This document shows, one piece after another, positions 49,272 through 60,521 of a DNA stretch of 64,000 nucleotides. Within the stretch, counting starts at the first letter, position 1. Each line of letters begins with the position of its first letter. The notes beneath the pieces were generated by a model. That model searched no databases. It was not told the DNA's origin and saw only the letters and a list, made by a program, of their open reading frames with translations. Made by a program: the position numbers and the translations under genes. The DNA is from Aulostomus chinensis (taxonomy: Eukaryota > Chordata > Actinopteri > Syngnathiformes > Aulostomidae): assembly GCA_037954235.1 (NCBI GenBank), contig JBBMOA010000004.1, positions 16,301,101 through 16,365,100 of the forward strand, in the 5' to 3' direction.

Positions 49272-51399
49272 AGGCTAATTCATAAACATGCTTTGTCTGG
49301 ATCAGATAACCTTGTACAGACAGATTATATTATCATATCGTATGTAAAGTGTAGAGCCCAGCGAGGGCTACAAAAAAGACACACACACTGTAAGACCCAA
49401 GTTGTTAAACACAATAAATGTATCACTTTCTTTAAATTTTATTTTGTCGCTGGGGCTGAAGACCTTGCGCTGGCAGAACAAGGGGTCTGTTGAAGTCCTG
49501 GCACTGAACCGGGGTTTGCCCATGCACATATTTCAGAGGACTGGAGGAGTTCTCAACACAAATGTGGTGGTATTTTAAGTTCCACAGCATGTTGCATGAC
49601 TTTGGGTGACATTCTGCTTCAGCCCACTCACCTCACTGCAGTTGCATGGCCTATGATAGACCACGGTGACACTTTAGTCAGCAGCTTATTCTGGCTTCCA
49701 CCAGCAGCATGTTGGTCATGGTGTGTGTTCCAGCCATGGAGCATTAGTGTGTGCCACGCTTAACAGACTGCAACTCTGTGCGATTTTTGCCTTCCGTTTT
49801 CCACCCCCAATCTTTCCCATGTAGCAGGCAAGGACACAATTGAGCAATCTCTCTCTCACTTCTCACTCAGAACCACACAAGCATTTCTTGTCCAATTATT
49901 GGATGTTCTTCCTGCTTTTCCCCAAAGGTGGTGTTGTCCAGAGGTCGTTTTTGCCGTATATTTCCTGCAGCTGTAGCAACAACCATCATCCTACTACTGT
50001 GTGTACTGTTATGTTTTGTTCTCCTGTGGACAGAAAAAAGACTTTCCAAAAATGTGGGCATCAATTTCACCACTTGACACGAGACAGTTTTGACATTTAT
50101 GGGACACAGACACTATCATACATGAACACTTTTGAGGAAAGTCTCAGCAACAAATCCAGGGAATAAAGAGTTAAGTTTTGCCAAAAAAGGACACATTTGA
50201 AAAAATGTAACTCCTGCAGAGTCCGCACTGCATACAGAATATTATGAAACTGAACAAACATGGAAGCAAATTGACACCCAACTGGTCAGCAGGGTACAAT
50301 CATATCGCAGTAATTCTAGTTTACAGTCCAACTTGACCGTTAAGTCTGCCGACTGTAATTTTTCTTCTCAGTGTTGTTTTCTGCATACATGGCTTGATTT
50401 GATTGAATGAGGTTACCCAAACAGTTTACTAACAGCTCTTACTTATTTTAATTCTGTAGAGCAGAAGACTCAGCATTGCATTTCAACCTGCTTCAGATGG
50501 ATTCCATGCAGAGTTAGAGGAAGTGTGGTAGTTTCCATGTGTTTTTTTGGTGCACGGTGCCAATATGTAGAAAAGGAGAGAGGGTAGTCCTGTGGTTTTC
50601 ACACCGGAATGGCTTCCCTGTCTGTATCACACCTTCTGCTAGCTGTTAGCCCCATGTAACACTGAAACTGTTGTCAGTATGTCAGATTCATCAGCACTGT
50701 CCTCGCATTCTGTGCTACACACTAAATAGTCATTCATCCAAAAAGGTCTGAAAAACAGATGTAATTTCTTCTGAGGGTTCATGTTCTTATAAGAGAAAAG
50801 GTCACAGAGATAGTACAAGTGCATCTTTACTGTAACATAATTGTAAAAGCCACAGCAGGTGCCTTCATCTCAGTCTGCAGTAATAGTGTAATTATTTGTC
50901 ACAGCCACAAGGGGGACATAGTTTATGGCCAGAGTGGTAGGATTTATGAAGGATGTTTTCTTTTTCTTTGTAAGATCTGTGATATATCATCTCTCCCACA
51001 GAATGATACACATACAGACTGCGGCACACAGAGAGCTATCGAAAGAAATGCTACACACACAATTCATCATTACACACACTGCACAAATTCTGCAGAGCGA
51101 AAGCAATGTGTTCTATGAGTCAAGAGCACCAGTAGCACTCTCCACAGACTATCCCTCATTAGCATATGAGTAGCTCAGGCCAGACTGTGTGCGTGGATGT
51201 GTGTGTATGCGTGTGTTTGCGTGCATGTGTGAGACAAATAAATAGAGAGGAAAATGCCAACGTTCCCATACACGTGTGTATGTGTGAACACACTTATTTA
51301 TATGTGTGCACGTACATGTGGGCCCAATGCATCTCACACCATTCCCACTACTCGGAGGCAAAATGAAGTCTGTCTGGCAGTGAATGTCTATTGTGTAGT

Positions 51400-51640
51400 C
51401 CTAATGTGATAGCAGAGATTAGCATTGTAATCCATTTAGCATAGAGCAGCTAATCCCCTTCATTGCTGTTGAAAAGGAATCAGATAATATTGGCTACCAC
51501 CACTGTAGCTGCCTTAATGATTTTAGGCTGATGAAAAAATCACTTTAGGATATATTAATAATTACTGTTGCTGACAATGAAAGCGGGATTAGTAGTTTCA
51601 TAACAAATCATAAAAAATAGCTATGGCCTTTTGTCAAGGG
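51400..51640. promoter_or_regulatory. Candidate conserved non-coding element
   Basis: Repeat-free and CpG-poor, with gagattagcattgtaatcc, cagctaatcccc, ttaatgattttagg, atattaataattactg and gcgggattag. It is the densest cluster of TAAT/GATTA cores seen in the window. Confidence 0.3.
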
Positions 51641-53721
51641 AATTAAGGTATCGGTTGTGTTCACTACTACAGCGTTTTGCCTGAAGAGAGTGTTTTCAAA
51701 GAAATAGAAACTCAAACACTAGCTGTCCAGTAATTTCTTGACTTTGGCGTACTTTGTGGACTGCATTTTTACTGTATTCAGCCTTCAAATTTAACACAGT
51801 GGCAGGGGAAATTAACTGTGCTGTTCTAAAATATACAAGCCCAGGGTAACCCTTACTTGTTGATATAAAAAAAATACGGGCCATGATATCTATTTAATGT
51901 CTTTCTATGCTGCATTTATTCTATGAATATCTCCACTGGTCTATGATTTCAATGAGTCTTTCTCCCCTGTGTGTTCTTCAGCCCCAGTGCAAGTAAAACT
52001 CGCCAGCAACGCATGCTTGCAGACATGCTGCGCACTCCCTGGTGGCTCATTTGTTTTTTTTGGTGGTCAGATAGAGGGATAATATTCAGGAGCTTCCGTT
52101 GAAGGACCCTGTGCTCCCTGGTGACTGTGGATCCGTCCCAACGCAATAAAACTCTACATTCAGCCACTGCCATTGACTGCTTACCTTTTAACTCTGCATA
52201 GAAAGTGACCTCTTGTGCAGCCAGGGTAAACTGATACGCACACATCTTCACATACATGCACACAAGCGCACAACAGCTCAAATTAACTCACCCGATCAAG
52301 CAGATTAGATAACCCCCATCTGCTGAATCTGGCCCTGGCTCGTGTGGAACTTTCTTTTTCTACCTTCCTCCTTCTTCCTCTCTCCTATTGGCCCTCTGTT
52401 CTCTGCTAAGCAACTGACCCCATTGCATACAATCCCTCCCAGTGAAAGTGTGTGTGACGCTTTGATACATAGAACTCAAGGTCCTTTGAGATCAGGATCA
52501 CTGTTCAAGCCAAGCAGGAGGCAGAGCAAGAGAGAAAGAATGACTGGAAAACAAAGAGGGAGAGTCTGGAGAAGTCCGGGTGAAAAATGGAGGCTTTTTT
52601 AAAAAGAAATATCTCATTGTGACACTGGATATCAGCAAGCAGCAGCAGTAGGACAGACTTAACCTACACAAAGTGAACTTGAAGTTCTCACTTTACAGTA
52701 GGAATGTTGAAACAAAGTCAACAGTGTTCTATGGGACCGAAGCAGAGGGTTTTATTTGTGTGTTCCTGTTGTGTTGTGATAGTCGAAGCAATTTTTTGAA
52801 ATGGTGACTAAATCCTGTGGAATCAGTCTTATTAGACTCTTAGCAAAGATGACAACTTACCCATCAAAACAATATTAAAGCACCTTGAACACAGTGGATA
52901 GATTCAGGCCAGCGGGACTTTTTTTTTTTTTTTAGGGATATGCTCATGAAGATGGCATTGAGTAACTTGTTATCAGCATATTATAATTAATCATTAAGTG
53001 ACTCACCTGCCTGCTCGACCATCTGCTTCCTGTCCAATTATCTCCAAATCATGCCTTTTACCTGTGAACCCTTAAGTGCTGAAGAGTGCAAAGAACTACT
53101 GCGAGTCATCACAACTATAACAAGGCTTCTCTACACCTGTCCGCAACCCCACACGGCCCCTGTGTGTCAGTGTGTTTGCATGTATTCTACAGGGTGATGA
53201 AAGTTGCTTGAGTAGGTATTGTCAGAGCAGGAAATTACAGCCACAGGACCTGATTTAGAAAGGTTCATCTGGAACACACCCCAGTGCATGTGTGTATAAG
53301 TCGATGTAAGCAGATGTCTGGGCACCACCAAGTGTGTGAGTGGCTCCAATAGCACACACTTTCTGCTGAGTAAACACACCTGGGGGCCCACGGACCACAC
53401 CTTTTGCCCAGATGCCTAATTACCATAATCACTTTTGAATGGCTGAAACTGTAATAGAGAAAGATGAGCTTCTCGGATACGGCGCAGAAAGCCATGATGC
53501 ATGGGGAAATCCTGAGGTAATCTGCTTTGAAAGTGCAACTTTGCCTATCATAATGTTAAAAAGTATCCTTTTAATGACACTTTACATGAAATTACACACT
53601 CTGTAGGCATAGACTCAACCTTTGTTGATGACACAAGTCCCTGGAGAAAGCGCACAGTGTCTGATGCTGGAACAGAAAGAGCAGCAGTTTATTCAAAGTT
53701 CATTGGAATTTTAGGGTCAAT

Positions 53722-53808
<87 letters not shown>
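53722..53808. repeat. (GT)n microsatellite, about 43 units, upstream of the plexin exon
   Basis: A pure GT array ending about 470 bp before the 3' splice site of the plexin exon. In the transcript it is (GU)n, complementary to the CA array at the donor. Confidence 0.95.
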
Positions 53809-53811
<3 letters not shown>

Positions 53812-54277
53812 TTTAATTGTGTGATAATCTATCTGAGAGTCACAGGTTGAAACAGCTTGACCCTTGCACCCCATGTGTTGCTACTATTGCTCCTATAATG
53901 ACCGGCAGGATTACATTTATATAATTCATAAAATGTAGTTTTCATGATATACTTCATACTAAATGTGCAAGGTCTACTGTATCTGTTGAAAGCTTTTAAG
54001 ATTTCTTGTAATTATAGGAACTGAAAGAATAAATTTGCACCAGCATTTTGCAACAGTATCAGGCTGATAACAAGTATCCTTGGACAACCAAACCATATCC
54101 TAAAGAAAATCTACCCATCCTTAAATTGTAGCAGCATCGGGTTGCCAACATAAAACATTTAAATATACTGGTGTTAAGGATACCTTTTTTGGTGGTGTTA
54201 CTACTCTACACGTTGCTCTGCGGTCTGTTATGATTGGAAATGTAAGATTTTTTAAAATGTTCTTTGTGTCTTTCCAG

Positions 54278-54406
54278 ATCCGAGTGGACGGCTCCTCTCG
54301 TGCTCTGCAGTATGAAACGATTCAGGCAGTGGAAAATGGACCCATCCTCAAAGACATGGCTTTCTCCTCTGATCACCACTACCTCTACGTCATGTCTGAG
54401 GGCCAG
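54278..54406 (+). CDS. plxna4: Internal exon of a class A plexin (end of Sema domain)
   Basis: Class A plexins are single-pass neuronal receptors that, usually with neuropilins, transduce semaphorin guidance signals; their extracellular Sema domain is a seven-bladed propeller. This exon encodes 43 residues with no stop. It starts IRVDG, contains LQYET near residues 10-14, then GPILKDMAFS at residues 21-30, and ends LYVMSEGQ. From memory, class A plexins have the same order here (KIRVDG, QYE, P-hydrophobic-L-R-DMAFS, LY-MSE-Q), just before the VPVESC start of the first PSI domain. The acceptor is a pyrimidine-rich stretch ending tttccag (AG at 54276-54277). The donor is CAG|gtcaga (GT at 54407). 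Both borders are phase 0 (129 = 3 x 43), so skipping would keep frame. ALQYET favours plexin-A4 and YLYVMSE resembles plexin-A2, so the paralogue is not settled. No other exon of the gene was recognised, which fits very large introns. Confidence 0.9.
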
Positions 54407-54410
54407 GTCA

Positions 54411-54479
<69 letters not shown>
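54411..54479. repeat. (CA)n microsatellite abutting the exon donor
   Basis: About 34 pure CA units beginning within five bases of the donor GT at 54407. In RNA it is a (CA)n tract, the known ligand of hnRNP L. Confidence 0.95.
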
Positions 54480-54481
<2 letters not shown>

Positions 54482-54906
54482 GTGGACAGCCTAATGTCAT
54501 TACAAGTGGTCTTTATCAGTTTCTAATGTCAGAGGGTGATATAATCTCTGTTGTACAGCCATAGAAGTTTTCATGGCAGTTTGGCAGCTGGAGAGAAAAT
54601 GTCCTTTCATAAGAACTGCGAATGGAGCTGGAGTCAATGCATGTGTTGAATTACAGGGAGACAGAGAGGTCCATCGGTTATGTGTGTGTGGAGTCTGTCT
54701 CGATGTCTGTGCAGGGACAGATTTACACACATCATCTCTCTTAGTGCCTTTGATGACACAGAATGTGCAGTGAAATAGCAGCACTCTGTGTAATGGACAC
54801 AGACACAGAGAGACTCAGAATACCTCTATCAGAGGCAAAAAGTTTGCTAAAATAGCGTCACAGAAAGTCCATTACACACATGCTGCGTCCACACTAATGC
54901 GTGCGT

Positions 54907-54907
<1 letters not shown>

Positions 54908-54967
<60 letters not shown>
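54908..54967. repeat. (CA)n microsatellite
   Basis: About 29 CA units preceded by gcgtgcgtgcgc; the second CA array within 570 bp of the plexin donor. Confidence 0.95.
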
Positions 54968-54969
<2 letters not shown>

Positions 54970-56215
54970 TGACTCACTGTGGTAGATTTTTAAATGCATT
55001 AACACAAAAAGTTAAGTTTTTAGTCACTGTTATGTGCCAAAGATCATTTGTGTTTTGCCAGACAAAGCAATTTTTCAACAGATCCTGAGAGAGTCAGTGA
55101 CCTGTGTGTACCATGTGATTTGTTAACCCATCATCACAGTAGCTGTCCCCTGACACACTCGTCAGGTTGGTTTAGACTAATGGTTCAGGATGAGACCAAA
55201 TTCAAGCCAGTGTGAAACGACACACTATCTCATTGCATTTTGTAGACCTTCACACTGCAATTTGTTACAAATTTCATCTTGAATCTTTGGTCTAGCCTTG
55301 CCATGAATGATACAGTTTAAGAGAATCTGAACAAGCTAGCAATGATCTGTCTAGTAATTCCTTAAACAATCGTGAGTCACTGCAGTGCAAAGAAGATATA
55401 CTCCATTTTTAATGCAACCGCTCCAGATGGCATGCCTATCATTCACTCTCTCTCCCTCCTCTTTATCTCTTGTCACATAATCACAGATGCCTATCTTGCT
55501 GTTTTGTTGGCAGCAACAGCAGAGTTATCCTAGTATATTGTCTGTAGCATTCAGCATGCCTATATAGACCATTCTGGCACACTTAAAGTGTCAGCATTTA
55601 CACATGTGCAGCACAGTTTTTTTTATTTGTGCATACATTGTTTGCATGCAAGTCCTCAGATTGGTGTTGCAACACTTAAAAATATCAGCAGACTGAGATG
55701 ACAGTTTTAAATACAGGTCAGACCGCCTTTGCTGAGTCTATCTGCCATGAGAGTGAGAGAAAACGCAGGGAGACAGCAGAACAAGGACATTTAGGGTCCT
55801 GTTTTGTCACCATTTAGCAGATCTGGTAACCATTAATGTCAGACTATTATTTATTCCTTGTAATTGGGCTTACAGATGACATTACAGAGTAAAAGGATAT
55901 TGCTAGATCCATTTATGTCCCACTTTTAGCACCCAAATTTGTGTTAGAAATTTAGCATTTTTAATTTGCATACCAATTAGAATATATTTAGAAAGAAATA
56001 ACAACAAGTAAGTGAGTTTTGCTGTCCTTTTTTTTCCTTTGGGGAGAAGACTACTAATTAGACTATTATCCAGTTTATTAGCCTAGTTACAGTGCTGACC
56101 TTCACTAAGTGAAATTAAGAGCATCTGGGAATCATCATATACATAAATATAGAGAGCAGTTAATGAACAAAAGACATACACACAGCAAGCGCACAAAAAT
56201 ACACCCATAAACTCA

Positions 56216-56216
<1 letters not shown>

Positions 56217-56250
<34 letters not shown>
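56217..56250. repeat. (CA)n microsatellite
   Basis: About 17 CA units. Confidence 0.95.
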
Positions 56251-56256
<6 letters not shown>

Positions 56257-58566
56257 TGTTCCTGTAGTGCTGAAGGCTGAAGAAAATGAAAGACTAAAAC
56301 TCCACCAGAATGACACTATTTTTCTCTTTTTACTGCAATACCTTCATGTTCCTGGGAGTCAGTAGAATTTGTAGTGTTTATTAGTAACACTGTTCCTGTG
56401 ATCCTAGACGCCGATGCAGATTTCCAAGTCTCATCGTGAACATTTTTTGCAGGGCACCTCCAAACAAGATTGAAAATTAAAATGCAAGAAACAGCCCTTG
56501 ACAGGCAGGCAATACACAAGATATGGCAAACATAGCAATATAGCACAAAACGATTAATAAATCAACGAATAATGCTGTGGTAAATATTATGGAGATCCAA
56601 AAGGGACAAACAAAATCTGTTTTAAAATGTCTTCAAAGGCTAAAGAGGATGAGCTCAAGTTGCTTCATCTAAAAGGACAGTTAGCAAAACAAATTTGCGT
56701 ACATCAGGTTTATTTTTTACCACATGTGGACTCAATGAAAGATAGAAGCTAAATTTCAGAAGCATCTATTGTGGCTAAGAGGTACTTGTCATCAGTAACC
56801 GAATCTTATGCTTAACAAGCAGATCTGTACTCATAGATAAATCCCAGCTTGTAGTGGTCACATTTCCATGCAGGAGTTATTAAAGTAGTCCCCCTTGCTG
56901 GATCAGTGTAGTGGTCTAGAGTAACACGGCACATACATGCACATTCCAGATCCCCAGTGGTGGCGAACATGATGAAAGCAGCTCGAGCTGGTCGATAGCT
57001 GGAGGCCACCAGCTGTTACAGGGGCCTGGGACCAAGACACTCAGAGAGTACTGTAGATGGAATAAGGGAGAAATTCTGAAAGAGAGAAGAGAAGGCGGCC
57101 CACAACAGGAGACAGAGATCAGAGCTGATCGATACAGCTCCCCCCAACCCCTGCTGTTCCCAGACAGACTTGAAAGCTCTCCTTCAGATTGGTGATGCCA
57201 GGCCTGGGGTGGATGGAGAGACAAAACCCCTCTGAATACAGCTTAGACAGAGTAGAGGGTCCAGAACTAAACAGCAATGATCTGAGGGTGACAGAGGGAC
57301 ACGGATCACAGATACTGTGTTAGAACTGTCTATTAAGGGCTGCAGATGTTTATTTTAAGCTTTTGAAGGGGACGTGTTGGTTCAGTGGCTACAGGGAAAC
57401 CATATAGACACAATGTAGTCAGGTAACATGTAAGTTTTGCAACTATTTGAATTTAGTCTTGGTTCTGCATCAAATAGCCTCGTTATTCCTATCATTTTTA
57501 ATCATCCACATCTTAGGTTTTATTGAAAGAACTGAAAACTGTTCACATTTATTAGATGGTTCTGAATATACAATAATATACATCTGGAAAAAAAATGGGA
57601 TGTTCTTATAATCAGGGATGGCTTATACTCATTACAGCGTGGTATTCTACTTCTAACGAAAACTGACCTGATTTCTTTACGGTGAGCCTTGATGTTTCTG
57701 TTGTATTTTGTGGAGCAACTGATTTTGGTTAAGTTTTAGTCATCATTTTGGAGAAATTTGGTTCACTTTTGTCATTTTATTTAATTGATTAATTAATTTT
57801 TCAGAATTGAGAGTGTCGACATCTCGGAGAAACCTTTTCATTTAAATGTGAACTTTACAGTCATCATCCTTCTCAGTCCCCAAAAGAAATCGAAGGAAGT
57901 CAAAATAATTCTCCCAGACGCTTTACTTGCTAGTTTTCTAATGGCTGGAACAGTCTTGTGATTTGTGCGTGCTGGTTAAAGGCAGTGTAGCTTTTACCTT
58001 GTCGATCTCAGAGTGAATCAAGAAATGTAAACCCAAGTTTTTATGTCTGTAAGACTGAATGACAACTCATTAATGAATAGATTATTGCGGGTATATACCT
58101 AGGGTTCATACTGGTTTACAGAGGGTGTCGTGCTAACTGCTCGTCTCGGTTCGAGCTGGCCAAATGCAAGCGAACACGCAAAAGCATTAATCAAATCAGT
58201 CATTATTTTCTTCCAGAGGCTTAATTTCCCCATCCTTTCCATTTTTCTCTCATTCTTGCAACACCCTCTTTCCCAATTTTGTGAATGTGTGTGTTGAGTT
58301 TCTTTTTCTTTGAGGATTGTGTTTTTTTTCTGTCGTCAACCTTCATTCTTGTCTATTTTTACAAAGGTTTGACCTTTTCATCTTCCATCTTTGCCTTTCT
58401 AACCCTTCTCTTACTACCATTTTCCATCCCCCATTTCTCTGCTTTATTACTGCTCCTCACTAGCAGAGTAATCTGTCATCCCTACCCTCTCATTAATCCA
58501 GTGATTGGCTGTCCTCTAATTGGATCTCTCATTCTCTTTCTCACTGCATATTTCTTTTCCCCCCTC

Positions 58567-58622
58567 ATATTCTCTCTCTCTTTCTCTCCCTCCCTCTCTC
58601 TCTCCCTCTCTCTCACACACAT
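58567..58622. repeat. CT-rich imperfect repeat
   Basis: Interrupted TCTC/CCTC tract ending in CACACA. It lies inside a 160-codon open frame that is low complexity and not credible as a gene. Confidence 0.85.
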
Positions 58623-58624
58623 GC

Positions 58625-58945
58625 AGATACAGTATACAAGTCATCTTATTAGTGGGTTAAATAGATGTTCCTGGTATAAAGAGGACGGTCAGATTAATAG
58701 AATGGGTTGTGATTATAGATGTCCGGGTTGTGGTTTGAGTGACAAGGCAGGTCAATCCCATTATTAATATGAGCTGCTATTGTAGTTCACACTCTTACTA
58801 TTCTGTTAACACTGCTTCATCTGTCAACTATAATGAAGGGGATGAATGAGACGGTGGCACTGGAGGTTGGGGAGGTCATTTCACTGTTGGTTCAGTATTT
58901 GATTAACACTAGAAATCATATATTAATAGAGTATTCATTTTAAAG
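58625..58945. promoter_or_regulatory. Candidate conserved non-coding element
   Basis: A unique block after the CT tract, with cagattaatagaatggg, cccattattaatatgagc, gtttgagtgacaagg and catatattaatagag; no simple repeats inside. Confidence 0.25.
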
Positions 58946-59661
58946 CTGCCATTGGTAGCTTAACCCACTTGTGCTTTACCGTAAAGTTCTCACTCCACAT
59001 CTGGGGGCAGCATACTTGTGAATACTTGGGGCAGACGTAAGAAAAAGAGAAATATATACGCTCGTAGCATTTTGGTCCTATCACTTTTGTGTAAAAAACA
59101 TTTAGGATTCAGCAATAATCATTTAATTTTTAACATAGTTATTCTTAAAGATGAAAAAAAAAAGCGTTTACATCTGCATCTGAATACACAAAGCCACATC
59201 TAAAACCGAAAACTGCAAAATAAAAGAAATGTATTGAAATAAAAGCAGCACTTTCTTGCCTGATCACAGTGAAACAATCACAATGCAACAGGATTTGCAA
59301 GGTCTTCCTCATTACTCAGCAGTTGGCTGTGCTGAGTCTTGACGTAGGTTCCAGGGCATTTGGGAACAGTTCAAGCCGTTTCTGTTGTTGCAGTCATTCA
59401 ATCCTCTCGGTAATGTTCCCATAGCCATACCATTAACCTCCAGCAACCCAGCGAACACATCAACCTTTCCTGCCAGCAACTGTTAAGTCAGTTAGCGGCT
59501 GCATCCAGTATGTCGCTACATGGATTTAATGATGAAACCTACATTAACTGCCACTTAGAGGCGGCGGAAACAAGTTGTGAACACAACACGGACATATGGT
59601 AGTTCATATGGCAAACTTATTTATTACTTATTTATGCTTAAGCTTATTTACTCATCCAGCA

Positions 59662-59674
59662 GTTGCCAGGCAAC
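59662..59674. promoter_or_regulatory. Perfect RFX X-box palindrome (1 bp spacer)
   Basis: GTTGCC-A-GGCAAC fits the RFX consensus GTNRCC(0-3N)RGYAAC with both half-sites perfect. RFX factors bind such inverted repeats in enhancers and promoters of ciliary and neural genes. The site lies in the intron downstream of the plexin exon, in apparently unique sequence. Function is inferred only. Confidence 0.4.
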
Positions 59675-60490
59675 ATTATCCTCATCATGTTTCCACCTGG
59701 TGAATTAAGTGCAATATTTTCTGTCCTTTAGATGGGATCTCTATCAAGTCCTGAGGGAAAACGTGGCTCTTGAGCTATTCTGCTATCATATAACAGCACT
59801 TTGAATTAGAGATGCAGCCTAACAATGGGCTGACCACTAACTATGATATTGCACGTTGTCATTGGATAAAGTATCCCAAAAAATATATCAATTGTAGCTG
59901 TTAAGATTTTCTTAAAGCGTGGAAACATAGCAGAATATAAACTGTTGCTGGAAAGTGCTACGACTGCTGCACTCAAGGGGCTAAATTATTTATAGTCAGT
60001 GTAGCAAATGCAGATCTGTAAGTGTGAATTATTGAAAATGTGTACCATAGTGGGGTGAGATCGTTCAAAGGCAAAAAGGCTTTTTTTTCTGTTATGAACC
60101 CCCCAAGGGAAATCCGACAAGCCAATTTGTGCAAGTATCGTGTCTCGCATCTCATGAAAGATGTTTAATATCAGCATCCTTTAATTTCTACCAGCGGGAA
60201 ACTTTTTACCACATCCCTCAGAGTGTGGCTTCCTCACCCCGCCTAGTGTGAGACTGTGAGTTTTGAAGGTGTTTAGATGTGCATATTATGTTGTGTCCCA
60301 GTTATAGCTGCAGGCTCCTGTGGTCTAACAAGGACGTTGAACAGAGCTGATGCGTTTCAGCCATTGCTGCCTGACACATTTCTGAAAAATGTCAACGAAG
60401 TGGAGCAGACAAGGTTGAAGTAAAATCTTGGCTCACTCACAGCCCCTTTTGAAGTTTTGCTTTTGTCTTTGCTCTTTTTCTCTCTGTTGT

Positions 60491-60521
<31 letters not shown>

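Larger units (their letters stand above)
46350..53720. other. Intron stretch: low in simple repeats
   Basis: This is the longest stretch without a long dinucleotide array (46105-53721). It holds a purine-rich block at about 47330-47560, the hairpin at 49221, the island at 51400-51640 and a T15-type run near 52919. No exon was recognised. A 103-codon frame at 48941-49252 is open but unmatched. Confidence 0.55.
1..54277 (+). other. Upstream plexin intron (3' part of a very large intron)
   Basis: No exon with plexin wording, no convincing acceptor-ORF-donor unit and no long conserved ORF was found upstream of 54278, so this stretch is inferred to be a single intron whose 5' end lies outside the window. 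Apparent ORFs are short, run through microsatellites, or resemble nothing recognised. A short or diverged exon could be missed by eye, and a nested gene on the minus strand cannot be formally excluded. Its last bases form a conventional 3' splice site, a T-rich run ending tttccag. Confidence 0.7.

Noticed and set aside
58285..58767. 160-codon + strand open frame
   Set aside because: It is hydrophobic and serine-rich because of a T/C-rich tract, and ends in a unique non-coding block. No domain wording, signal-peptide logic or splice context supports it.
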